From: Gemmataceae bacterium
GTDB taxonomy: Bacteria; Planctomycetota; Planctomycetia; Gemmatales; Gemmataceae
Direction of reading: 5' to 3'
Length of the DNA: 25,708 nucleotides
Assembly (NCBI GenBank): GCA_020847555.1
Contig: JADLBT010000248.1
Coordinates: 1 to 25,708, forward strand
The position numbers and the translations under genes were made by a program. Of the stretch, positions 1-6,505 are shown piece by piece. Below the pieces are notes generated by a model. It did not search any database. It was not told the origin of the DNA and saw only the letters and a list, made by a program, of their open reading frames with translations. Positions within the stretch are counted from its first letter, which is position 1. Each line of letters begins with the position of its first letter.

Positions 1-776
1 TCGGTGCGGTTGGCGAGGGCTTCGACGGCCTGATACCGCTCGCTGCGGTCCACCTTGATGCCGTATTCGTAGGCCGAGAGCTTGTGGGCCTCGTCCACGA
101 TGATCATGTCCCACTGCGTCTCGCGGGCCGCGTTCAGGCATCCTTCGTGCCGGGCGATGAAGTCGATGGACGTGACGAACAGGCCATCGTCGGCTCGGGC
201 GAACTGGGCAGGCTCGGCCTCGAAACTGACGCGGTTGATCAGGCGGAAGTTCAGGCCGAACTTCTCGGCCATTTCGTCCACCCACTGCCGGGTCAAGCCG
301 CCGGGGACGATGATCAGTACCTTGTTGACCGTGCCGCGAAAGAGCAGTTCCTTGAGAATCAAGCCGGCCATGATCGTTTTGCCGGCCCCGGTGTCGTCGG
401 CGAGCAAGAATCGGATGCGGGGGAGCGGCAGGAGGTAGCGGTAGACGGCCTCGACCTGATGCGGCAGCACGTCCACCGCCGAGGAGTTGACGGCGAAGAG
501 CGGGTCGAACTGGTAGGCGGTCCTGATGCGGTGGGCTTCGACGCCGAGCAGAAACGCGCGGGCGTTGCCGTCGTAGGTGAAGCTGCTGCCGCGTATCTTG
601 ACGAGCCGGGCCAGTTCGTCGGCCCCGAGAGGGCGGCGGATGAGCCGGCGGGAGGTGACGCCGATCCCCTCGACCAGCGACTTCGTGCCGAACGCGGTGA
701 TCTTGCTGACCTCGACGTGTTCGTCCGGTTCCAGGCCGGCGACGATGTCGCCGGGTGCGATGGCAGGGGTGGTCAT
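1..776 (-). CDS. SNF2/DEAH-box helicase, N-terminal part (runs off left edge)
   Basis: A continuous minus-strand frame opens with ATG at 776 and runs 258 codons to the window edge without a stop. Visible parts are an N-terminal region of about 100 residues, a Q-motif-like LPHQVEAVYR (about 104-113), a Walker A DDTGAGKT (127-134), motif Ia IIVPGGLTRQW (about 155-165) and a DEAH box VDEAH (227-231). This is an SF2/SNF2-type ATP-dependent translocase. The DDxGAGKTIMAGL form of Walker A and the leading small domain are typical of helicases in phage-defence loci (DISARM DrmD-like and DUF1156/DUF3883-associated helicases), but motifs IV-VI lie outside the window, so the exact system cannot be fixed. 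It is divergent from the XRE gene at 955. A role in defence is inference from family and neighbours. Confidence 0.88.
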   Translation of the reverse strand, partial: MTTPAIAPGDIVAGLEPDEHVEVSKITAFGTKSLVEGIGVTSRRLIRRPLGADELARLVKIRGSSFTYDGNARAFLLGVEAHRIRTAYQFDPLFAVNSSAVDVLPHQVEAVYRYLLPLPRIRFLLADDTGAGKTIMAGLILKELLFRGTVNKVLIIVPGGLTRQWVDEMAEKFGLNFRLINRVSFEAEPAQFARADDGLFVTSIDFIARHEGCLNAARETQWDMIIVDEAHKLSAYEYGIKVDRSERYQAVEALANRT

Positions 777-867
777 GGCTGGTCGAAGCTCGCTGGTTAC
801 CCTGGATTTCCTCCCGCCGGTGCGTCCGGCAGGCGACGACGTTCTGGCCCAAGATCACGCAAGACGG

Positions 868-896
868 TTGCCGACGATAAACTATCCGTTTAACAT
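868..896 (+). promoter_or_regulatory. Candidate promoter with embedded operator for the XRE gene
   Basis: TTGCCG (868-873), a 17-nt spacer and TAACAT (891-896) fit a sigma70-type promoter. A perfect inverted repeat, TAAAC-N5-GTTTA (878-892), lies mainly in the spacer and abuts the -10. That is the usual position of an operator for an autorepressing XRE regulator. If the promoter is real, transcription would start near 903, downstream of the alternative ATG at 895, which favours the start at 955. No binding data; inference from position and symmetry. Confidence 0.45.
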
Positions 897-954
897 GACC
901 TTGTACAGCCCTGCGTCGGAGTCAGACCTTCACAACTCAACTTCTCGGCTTCAC

Positions 955-1257
955 ATGACGCCACTTGCGAGAGCAGCCCGGTTCGTGCGTGAGCAGCGGA
1001 AGATGACCCAGCGGGCCGTCGCCGAGGCGTTGGGGGTCAGCTTCGTCCACGTCAGTAACATCGAGCGGGGCCGCGCCGTCCCGTCGCCGACCCTGGTTGA
1101 GCGTTACCGCGAAGCCCTCGGCGTCGATCTGCACGTCCTGTCGTGGTGTCTCTTCGAGGATGACGATCAGATCCCCTCGACCATCCGTGGCCCGCGCCAG
1201 AAGCTCGCCCAGGCATGGCGGCGTGAGTTGGCCGCACCTGCACTCAAGTCCACCTGA
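955..1257 (+). CDS. XRE-family helix-turn-helix regulator
   Basis: A 100-aa protein with one Cro/CI-type HTH at about residues 5-60. The pattern MTQRAVAEALGVS, then VSNIERGRAVPS, then LVERYREALGVD is characteristic. The C-terminal 40 residues are short and charged, with no recognisable second domain. The frame is open further upstream and also has an ATG at 895, but homology to the HTH begins just after 955 and the candidate promoter spans 868-896, so 955 is preferred. No clear Shine-Dalgarno is visible. It lies divergent from the helicase gene, so it could control the helicase, itself, or both. Small XRE proteins next to defence helicases are common controllers of such loci; the control role here is inferred. 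Confidence 0.85.
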   Translation: MTPLARAARFVREQRKMTQRAVAEALGVSFVHVSNIERGRAVPSPTLVERYREALGVDLHVLSWCLFEDDDQIPSTIRGPRQKLAQAWRRELAAPALKST

Positions 1258-1336
1258 GCCGGCGGTCCCGACCGCCGCCGGTGTTTCCTTTCATGTCCCT
1301 TCGCCGGCAGGCACTTTTTCCCTGCATTTTCCAGAG

Positions 1337-1380
1337 ACACCCCTCCGGTGTGGCGTGTGGAGTTTGGAGTGTAACTCAAA
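1337..1380. promoter_or_regulatory. Inverted repeats upstream of the recombinase (possible res site or operator)
   Basis: Two inverted repeats precede the recombinase gene. ACACC-CCTCC-GGTGT occupies 1337-1351. An imperfect repeat covers 1363-1380, TTT(G)GAGT against ACTCAAA, with one bulged base and a 3-nt centre. Serine resolvases often bind symmetric sites next to their own gene, so this could be a res-like or regulatory site. The repeats are short and chance cannot be excluded. Confidence 0.25.
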
Positions 1381-1406
1381 TTCCTTTACGCCAGGAGGTC
1401 AGCAGG

Positions 1407-2027
1407 ATGCGGATTCTTGTTTACGCGCGTTGTTCGACTGACGACCAGAGCGTGAAGTCGCAGCGTCATGCTTTGGAGAGGTGGCTGGTCCTGCACGCCG
1501 AGAAGACCCCGACCAAGTGGTTCGAGGACGAGGGCTTCACAGGCGGCAACGCGAATCGCCCGGCATACCAGCGTCTGATGAAAGAGGTGAAAGCCGGCGA
1601 CACGGTGCTGTGCTTCGCCGTGGACAGGTTGACCAGGGAGGGCATCGTCGCGACCTTGCAACTGCGTGCGGGACTGAAGGCGAAGGCTGCGAAGCTGGTT
1701 TCCGTCTCGGAACCCTGGTTGTCCGACGACAACCCTGCTGCGGAGATCGTCACGGCGGTCCTGGCCTGGGCCGCAGAGCAAGAGCGGAAGCGTATCCGCG
1801 AACGGCAGCGTGCCGGCATCGAAAGTCGGCGCGACCCGGCCACCGGCAAATGCCCTTGGGGCGGGAGACGGCCTGGGGCCAGGATTCGTCTCACACTGGA
1901 GAAGGAGGCACTGGTGCTGAAGCTCCACAAGGAGAAGACGCCGGTTCGGCAGATCTGCCGGCTGGTGGCGCTGTCGCCCAAGACGATATATGCCGTGCTT
2001 GCCCGGAACACTACGCCGGCTTCCTGA
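1407..2027 (+). CDS. Serine recombinase (resolvase/invertase family)
   Basis: A 206-aa protein, close to the 185-205 aa of small resolvases and invertases. The catalytic domain opens with YARCSTDDQ: Ser10 is the expected nucleophile and Arg8 a conserved partner. Further marks are EGFTGG (42-47), the AVDRLTR signature (71-77) and an EQERKRIRERQ helix (about 125-135) that acts as the arm or dimer helix. Residues 160-205 form a C-terminal HTH (TPVRQICRLVALSPKTIYAVL). The start at 1407 is set by a strong AGGAGG at 1393-1398; the frame is open further upstream. The family cuts and rejoins DNA through a phosphoserine link. No terminal repeats of a transposon were found, so it is either a resolvase or invertase remnant of a mobile element or a stand-alone recombinase in an accessory region. 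Confidence 0.9.
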   Translation: MRILVYARCSTDDQSVKSQRHALERWLVLHAEKTPTKWFEDEGFTGGNANRPAYQRLMKEVKAGDTVLCFAVDRLTREGIVATLQLRAGLKAKAAKLVSVSEPWLSDDNPAAEIVTAVLAWAAEQERKRIRERQRAGIESRRDPATGKCPWGGRRPGARIRLTLEKEALVLKLHKEKTPVRQICRLVALSPKTIYAVLARNTTPAS

Positions 2028-2075
2028 TCACAGGCAACGAGACTGCTGCACCAAACCCAAACGGGAGTCACTATC

Positions 2076-2486
2076 GTGTGGATGTACGCAATTCACTACC
2101 TCGGCCCGCCGAATTCTCGCCGACTGGTTATCCAACGCAACGACGACCGCTTCTGGAGCGGTTCGGGGTGGGTCGATCACCACAGCAATGCCCTGCTGTA
2201 CCACAGCATCCATGACGCCCAGGCCGACTACCGCGCCCTCCAGCAGCCGTTGATCCGAGGGAAGCCGTCGAGGTTGTTCTCTTGCACCTTCTCGGTGTCC
2301 GTCATCGGCGACGACATCGACAAGATCACGGCCAGGGACGTGAAGCACTACCTCGGCAGGCTCATGCACATCGGCCTGGACTTCGAGGCCGTGAGGGCGG
2401 ACAGCCCCCTGGCCGATTGCCACGTCGAGTGCCGCGTCAAGCTCCAGGCTCTTCGGGAGTCCAGGCGGCGGAAGCGGAAGCCGTAG
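2076..2486 (+). CDS. Hypothetical 136-aa protein
   Basis: Not recognised. The frame begins with GTG at 2076, preceded by GGGAG at about 2062-2066; an in-frame ATG at 2082 is the alternative. The protein is soluble, with no signal peptide or membrane segment. The first half is rich in aromatics and His (MYAIHYLG, DRFWSGSGWVDHHSNALLYHSIHDAQADY), the middle has a beta-like run (LFSCTFSVSVIGDDIDKI), and the last 15 residues are very basic (RESRRRKRK), which suggests nucleic-acid contact. It follows the recombinase by 48 nt on the same strand and may be co-transcribed. Residue usage looks like a real protein rather than a GC-rich shadow frame. It could be cargo of the same mobile segment; function unknown. 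Confidence 0.6.
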   Translation: MWMYAIHYLGPPNSRRLVIQRNDDRFWSGSGWVDHHSNALLYHSIHDAQADYRALQQPLIRGKPSRLFSCTFSVSVIGDDIDKITARDVKHYLGRLMHIGLDFEAVRADSPLADCHVECRVKLQALRESRRRKRKP

Positions 2487-2515
2487 GCTGCGGCCTTCCG
2501 CTGACGTGCCGCTAA

Positions 2516-2671
2516 TCACTCAGGCACGGACTCGCCGCAGCGCTTGCGGATCTTCGCCAGGGTCGTCTCGGGGAGTGAGGTTTCCTCCTGCCAAACCTCG
2601 ACCTTGTCCTCCCAGTGCCGTCTCTTCGAGGTGTCGCTGTCGCGCGGCCTCTGCAACTGGGTCGTTTCCTG
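2516..2671 (-). pseudogene. Short minus-strand coding-like fragment (possible gene remnant)
   Basis: Read on the minus strand, this frame has protein-like content, ending KVEVWQEETSLPETTLAKI and then RKRCGESVPE before TGA (2518-2516). It is bounded upstream by a stop at 2674-2672. The only near-cognate start is TTG at 2656, giving 46 aa. A different frame looks more protein-like just upstream (AITKEDHDRK), which fits a frameshifted remnant of a once longer gene. The family is not recognised. It could also be an intact small protein with a TTG start, or chance. Confidence 0.3.
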
Positions 2672-2878
2672 TCATGGTCTTCCTTGGTGATGGCGGCTGG
2701 ACTGCTTGAAGAAGCAGCCTATCCGACCATGCGGATGCCCGGAACCGCCACGCACGGTATCTGCACGGAACGGCCTGAAAACGGTACAAAATCGACAAGA
2801 TGGACGCGGCTCTGGCAGGGGCCGGCGTCAGAAAACCCTGGAAATCCTGCACGTTTTGCACGACCTGTCCGGGGGAGG

Positions 2879-2922
2879 CCGCTTCTGCATCGGCAAGTAA
2901 CCGCTTTTGCATCGGCAAATAG
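2879..2922. repeat. 22-bp tandem direct repeat, two copies
   Basis: Two adjacent 22-bp units at 2879-2900 and 2901-2922 share the pattern CCGCTTYTGCATCGGCAARTA. They differ at only three positions, including the last base. The unit length is not a multiple of three, so this is not a peptide repeat in one frame. It lies in a gene-poor stretch and could be a small duplication or part of a binding-site array. Confidence 0.6.
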
Positions 2923-3069
2923 ATCAGGAAAAACAGCGCATTTATGTTAGGCTCGGGCTTTCCTAGGTTGCCTCGCCAACCATGAGGAATAAGGATGTCC
3001 CCTTCGCCTTCGCCTGGCCTCCGCGACGGACCGGGTCCGCCGCGGCTCGCGGTGAAACCGTTTCACGAC

Positions 3070-3822
3070 TCATGGGCCGATACGGATTTTCCTCGCGCCG
3101 CCCGTCCGCCGGCGCCGCCAGGCGTAACCGGCCAGGCCCATGATACAGACTCCGAACAAGCTCAGGGTACCGGGTTCGGGAGCGATATTGAATTGCGCTG
3201 AAATATTGTAGCCGTTTGCGTTCTGGTTATCCCGCACCGTGAGCCGGTACTCGTACATTCCGATCAGGTCGGAGGACGCGGGGCCGGTGTCCGCCCAGAA
3301 GTTACCAATGAAATGGCTCCGACCGTCCGCCGACGAGGCCTTAGGGATCGTGAAATCGAGAGCGCCGCTCTGGAACAGGACCCCGTTACGGTACACGTCG
3401 CCCAGGATTTCGATGGGTAAAACACTGTTGGGGATGATTGGGCCGCTGGTGAAATCCGGCGGCGCGGAACCGGTGGGAGGGTTCGACCCGGGCACGATGG
3501 TGAACCCGAGCTGGACCGAGTTGGGAGCGATGAACTCCGAGACCGAGAACACCTCCCGCTCCGGGAACCCGGCGTTGGCCAGGCCAGTGCCTAGCTCGCT
3601 ATTGTAGGGAGGGCTGTGCGGTAACCTGCTTGGAGAGTGGTTAGGAAGAAGCGCGTCGAAAGCCTCGTCGCTGGTGGGCATGGTGTAGATATGCCAATCC
3701 ACCACGTTAAACGTCGGCGAGCCGACGGTGGTGACGACCACCTCGCCATGCGCGACCGTCTGGCCGGCCAGAAGCCCCGCCGCGATACCGAGAGCGAGGG
3801 AAATTCGGCTTCGATGTCTCAT
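3070..3822 (-). CDS. PEP-CTERM sorting-domain protein, secreted
   Basis: A 250-aa protein with an N-terminal signal peptide (basic MRHRSR, then ISLALGIAAGLLAGQTVAHG) and a C-terminal PEP-CTERM anchor: APEPGTLSLFG (about 214-224), a hydrophobic helix to GYAW, then RRRR. PEP-CTERM proteins are exported and processed by an exosortase at the outer envelope, often with exopolysaccharide. The middle (about 30-210) is beta-rich, with DNQNANGYNISAQFNI before the anchor; no enzyme motif is visible. The start at 3822 is supported by GGAGG 7 nt upstream (3834-3830). One oddity is the 11-residue tail TGGARKIRIGP beyond the basic cluster, where most family members stop. It stands alone on the minus strand. 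No exosortase gene is in the window. Confidence 0.85.
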   Translation of the reverse strand: MRHRSRISLALGIAAGLLAGQTVAHGEVVVTTVGSPTFNVVDWHIYTMPTSDEAFDALLPNHSPSRLPHSPPYNSELGTGLANAGFPEREVFSVSEFIAPNSVQLGFTIVPGSNPPTGSAPPDFTSGPIIPNSVLPIEILGDVYRNGVLFQSGALDFTIPKASSADGRSHFIGNFWADTGPASSDLIGMYEYRLTVRDNQNANGYNISAQFNIAPEPGTLSLFGVCIMGLAGYAWRRRRTGGARKIRIGP

Positions 3823-4319
3823 GATTGATCCTCCACACTTTCATTGTGCTCCGTACAACGCCAAAGCTCAGCGGACCGGCCACGCTGGCTGACCGCAATA
3901 CCAAACGCCCACCGAGGCCGGGTCCGCTGAAGCGCGATGTCAGGCCCAGCCGTCAACGTGGTGTTACCACGGAGTGACGATTCTTTGTCTTGATCGCCTG
4001 CACCCCAGCCGTGAGCGCCTGCGAAACCACGCTATCACGCGAAGGGGTGCCGCGATACCAGCCCGTCGTAATCACCAACCACCGTGAGAGACAACCGTCA
4101 TCGAAGGTACAACAGGCAAGCCGTGGGAGCCGCGAGGAGGGCTTGCGGGACGCGAGCCGGGCACGGGACGTTGTCTCTCTTAGGAGTAGACACCAATCCG
4201 CGCTAAACCGAACGCGCATTATCAATTTTCCCATCTTGCCTCTGACCCCGGAGTCCTTACAATTATTTCCGCGCTCGCGCCACGCTGGCCCGGGCCGCCC
4301 GCGACAGTGGAGTCGCACC
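3823..4319. other. Intergenic region between divergent PEP-CTERM and sigma factor genes
   Basis: About 500 bases without a supported gene. It should hold the promoters of both divergent genes; only that of the sigma factor (4236-4263) is clear. A small hairpin, CGTGGT-GTT-ACCACG, lies at 3957-3971. Open frames here (for example the upstream extension of the sigma frame from 3990, and minus 3953-4321) lack family resemblance. Confidence 0.5.
4236..4263 (+). promoter_or_regulatory. Candidate sigma70-type promoter of the ECF sigma gene
   Basis: TTGCCT (4236-4241), a 16-nt spacer and TACAAT (4258-4263) match the housekeeping consensus at 4 of 6 and 5 of 6 positions. The local sequence is AT-rich against its surroundings. 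Predicted start near 4270 gives a leader of about 50 nt to the ATG at 4320. Inference from sequence only. Confidence 0.5.
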
Positions 4320-4865
4320 ATGTTCGCCCCGACCTTCGACCGGGAAGCCCTCGCGTCGCACTGGTTCTACCTCTACCGCCTCGCCAGCCGCGCGATGGAC
4401 GCGCGTCTGCGGTGCAAGGTCGATCCCGGCGATGTCGTTCAGGAGGCGTTGACCCGAGCGTTCCAGAGTCGCGATCTTTTCCGCGGCACCACCCCGACGG
4501 CGTTCCGCGCCTGGCTGCGCACCATCCTCCGCAACACCCTCCGCAACCTGCGCCGCGCCTGGTACGGCATGAGGCGCAACATCCACCGGGAACAGTCTCT
4601 GGAGCGGTTGGCGGGCGCGCAGCTGTCCCTGACCGACGCAGATCCCACCGACCTGCTCGACGCGAAAGAAACGCGGGAGCGGCTGACCGTTGCGATCGCG
4701 CGCCTCCCTCCGTCCACCCGCTGGCTCCTCACACTGCGCTACGGCGAGCAGCTGACCTTCCCGGAGATCGGCCACAGGCTCGGCAAATCGGCGGCCGCCG
4801 TCCGCCAGCTCGTCGTTCGCGTACTTCGGCGGCTGCGCATTCGCATGGCCCTCCCTCCCGGCTGA
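4320..4865 (+). CDS. ECF-type RNA polymerase sigma factor, planctomycete type
   Basis: A 181-aa sigma70-family protein. Region 2 spans about residues 20-85: RCKVDPGDVVQEALTRAF matches the core-binding helix, followed by FRGTTPTAFRAWLRTILRNTLRNLRR. Region 4 spans about 120-175: RLPPSTRWLLTLRYGEQLTFPEIGHRLGKS then AAAVRQLVVRVLRRLR, a sigma HTH. Domain order and length fit the short planctomycete-specific sigma group. It directs RNA polymerase to a dedicated promoter set. The frame is open upstream to 3990, but region 2 begins soon after 4320 and the promoter at 4236-4263 supports this start. No anti-sigma gene is adjacent: the next gene is a secreted DUF1080 protein, 176 nt downstream beyond a strong hairpin. 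The regulon is unknown. Confidence 0.9.
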   Translation: MFAPTFDREALASHWFYLYRLASRAMDARLRCKVDPGDVVQEALTRAFQSRDLFRGTTPTAFRAWLRTILRNTLRNLRRAWYGMRRNIHREQSLERLAGAQLSLTDADPTDLLDAKETRERLTVAIARLPPSTRWLLTLRYGEQLTFPEIGHRLGKSAAAVRQLVVRVLRRLRIRMALPPG

Positions 4866-4886
4866 CGCCGGCCGTTCTGAATTGGC

Positions 4887-4940
4887 AGTGGTTGCCAAAC
4901 GAGCCCCGAGCGCCAGCGCGGGGCTCGTTTGGCAACCACT
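4887..4940. repeat. Perfect 22-bp inverted repeat (long hairpin, possible terminator)
   Basis: The arms at 4887-4908 and 4919-4940 are exact reverse complements over 22 bp, starting AGTGGTTGCCAAACGAGC, around the 10-nt loop AGCGCCAGCG. It begins 22 nt after the sigma stop. There is no following T-run, so it is not a classical rho-independent terminator, but its stability could still stop transcription or protect the sigma mRNA 3' end. A small mobile hairpin repeat (REP or MITE-like) is an alternative. Confidence 0.9.
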
Positions 4941-5041
4941 TCCTGGCTCCCGGTCGGCGTCCGCTCCTGGCTGCGCCTGCCCTCGGCGCGTATCATTTCC
5001 GACGGTCGAGACGACAATCCTTCCTCTTGCCGGATGCACCG

Positions 5042-6412
5042 ATGCGAAGCGCTGCCTCACCCTCCCGCCTGACACTCTCCCTTCTGGCCCTCACGTTGCT
5101 GCTGACCGCCCCCGCCGGAGCGCGGGCCAGCGCCCCGCCACCGCCGAAGGGGTTCACCGCCCTGTTTAACGGCAAGGATCTGACCGGCTGGCACGGCATG
5201 CCGCACTTCGATCCGTACAAGCTCGCGGCCCTGGCCGAGCCGGAGCGCAAGGCGCTGATCGCGAAGTGGACCGAGGACGCCCACAAACACTGGAGGGTCG
5301 AGGACGGCGAACTCGTCAACGACGGCAAGGGCGCTTACCTGACCACCGATCGCGAGTTCGGCGACATCGAGCTGCTCATCGAGTACAGGACCGTTCCGAA
5401 GGCCGACAGCGGTATCTACCTGCGGGCCACGCCGCAGGTGCAGATCTGGGATACCACCAAGGCGGGCGGCAAGTGGGACCGCGGGGCCGACAAGGGCTCG
5501 GGCGGCCTGTTCAACAACGCCAAGGACTCCCCCGGCCGCGACCCGCTCGTCCACGCTGACCGGCCGTTCGGCGAGTGGAACACCTTCCGCATCCTCCAGG
5601 TCGGCGAGCGCACGACCGTCTACTTCAACGGCAAGCTGGTCGTCAACCACGCCCGCATGGAGAACTTCTGGAAGCGCAACCTCAAGAAGGACGCCAACCG
5701 CCTCGGCCAACTGCCGCTGCTGGCCCGCGGCCCGATCCAGCTGCAGACGCACGGTGGGGAAATCCGCTGGCGGAACATTCATGTCCGCGAGATCCCGGCG
5801 GCCGAGGCGAACGCGCTGCTGCGCAAGCACGGCTCGGCCGGGTTCGAGTCGGTCTTCAACGGCAGGGACTTCACCGGCTGGGCCGGGCCGCTGGCGAACT
5901 ACGACATCACGGACGGGGCCATCGTCTGCAAGCCGAAGAAGGGCGGCGACATCCACACGAAGGCGGAGTACGGCGATTTCGTGGCGCGGCTGGAGTACCG
6001 GCTGCCGCCGGGCGGTAACAACGGCCTGGCGATCCGCTACCCGGGCAAGGGTCAGCCGTCGTCCGTGGCCATGTGCGAGATTCAGATCCTCGACGACACG
6101 GCCATGAAGTACGCCCGGCTCGATCCGCGTCAGGCGAACGGGTCGGCCTACGGCATGGTGGCGGCCCAGCGCGGCTACCTGCGTCCGGTCGGCGAGTGGA
6201 ACTTCATGGAAGTGACAGTGCGCGGACCGACCATCCAGGTGGAACTGAACGGCACGCGCATCCTCGACGCCGACCTGAGCCTGGTCACGACGTTCCTGGG
6301 CAACCGGCCTCACCCGGGCAAGGACCGCACGTCGGGGCACTTCGGGTTCGCCGGACACAGCGATCCGGTCGCCTTCCGCCACATCGAGATTCGGCGCCTG
6401 GAGAAAAAGTGA
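5042..6412 (+). CDS. Secreted two-domain DUF1080 (3-keto-disaccharide hydrolase-type) protein
   Basis: A 456-aa protein. Residues 1-30 are a signal peptide (LTLSLLALTLLLTAPAGARA). Two DUF1080 domains follow: one from about residue 36 (GFTALFNGKDLTGW) to about 255 and a second from about 266 (GFESVFNGRDFTGW) to the end. Both show the family pattern: a beta-sandwich opening with FNGKDLTGW, a D/E-rich strand before RTVPKADSGIYLR or RLPPGGNNGLAIR, and a QIWD or QILD stretch. DUF1080 domains have a concanavalin-like fold; some members hydrolyse 3-keto-disaccharides, and planctomycetes carry many copies. The start at 5042 places the signal peptide at the N-terminus; the frame is open further upstream. 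Both domains keep the hallmark motifs, so neither is obviously dead. Substrate unknown; a role in sugar breakdown in the periplasm or outside is inferred. Confidence 0.9.
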   Translation: MRSAASPSRLTLSLLALTLLLTAPAGARASAPPPPKGFTALFNGKDLTGWHGMPHFDPYKLAALAEPERKALIAKWTEDAHKHWRVEDGELVNDGKGAYLTTDREFGDIELLIEYRTVPKADSGIYLRATPQVQIWDTTKAGGKWDRGADKGSGGLFNNAKDSPGRDPLVHADRPFGEWNTFRILQVGERTTVYFNGKLVVNHARMENFWKRNLKKDANRLGQLPLLARGPIQLQTHGGEIRWRNIHVREIPAAEANALLRKHGSAGFESVFNGRDFTGWAGPLANYDITDGAIVCKPKKGGDIHTKAEYGDFVARLEYRLPPGGNNGLAIRYPGKGQPSSVAMCEIQILDDTAMKYARLDPRQANGSAYGMVAAQRGYLRPVGEWNFMEVTVRGPTIQVELNGTRILDADLSLVTTFLGNRPHPGKDRTSGHFGFAGHSDPVAFRHIEIRRLEKK

Positions 6413-6447
6413 GCGATCGGCCTGGAGGTCGTTTCCAAACCGTGGGA

Positions 6448-6470
6448 GGGGGCTCCGGCCCCCGATTTTT
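6448..6470 (+). terminator. Rho-independent terminator of the DUF1080 gene
   Basis: A 6-bp GC stem, GGGGGC-TCCG-GCCCCC (6448-6463), is followed by GA and five T (6466-6470). It lies 36 nt past the DUF1080 stop on the same strand, in the gap before the convergent sulfatase gene. The T-run is on the plus strand only, so it serves the plus-strand transcript. Confidence 0.75.
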
Positions 6471-6505
6471 CAAGGTGAATCGCAGCCGAGCGGCAGCCGC
6501 AGCGG

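Larger units (their letters stand above)
2487..3069. other. Gene-poor stretch between the 136-aa gene and the PEP-CTERM gene
   Basis: About 580 bases with no convincing full-length gene. It holds a short minus-strand coding-like fragment (2516-2671) and a 22-bp tandem repeat (2879-2922). Longer open frames on both strands (for example minus 2520-2918 and plus 2615-2950) show no family resemblance and look like chance frames. A palindrome GTGAAAC-C-GTTTCAC at 3052-3066 lies just past the stop of the minus-strand PEP-CTERM gene. The stretch resembles the decayed edge of an accessory insertion. Confidence 0.5.

Noticed and set aside
577..954. Long upstream extension of the XRE frame
   Set aside because: It overlaps the helicase coding region on the other strand and has no HTH-related content before 955.
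3990..4319. Upstream extension of the sigma factor frame
   Set aside because: No sigma homology before 4320, and the candidate promoter at 4236-4263 lies inside the extension.
4887..4940. Insertion-sequence end or CRISPR-like unit
   Set aside because: Only one copy, no transposase beside it and no spaced repeats; kept as a hairpin only.
5057..6382. Long open frame on the minus strand across the DUF1080 gene
   Set aside because: It is antisense to a gene with clear domains and its translation is rich in Arg, Val and Gly with no family motif; high GC makes such frames common.
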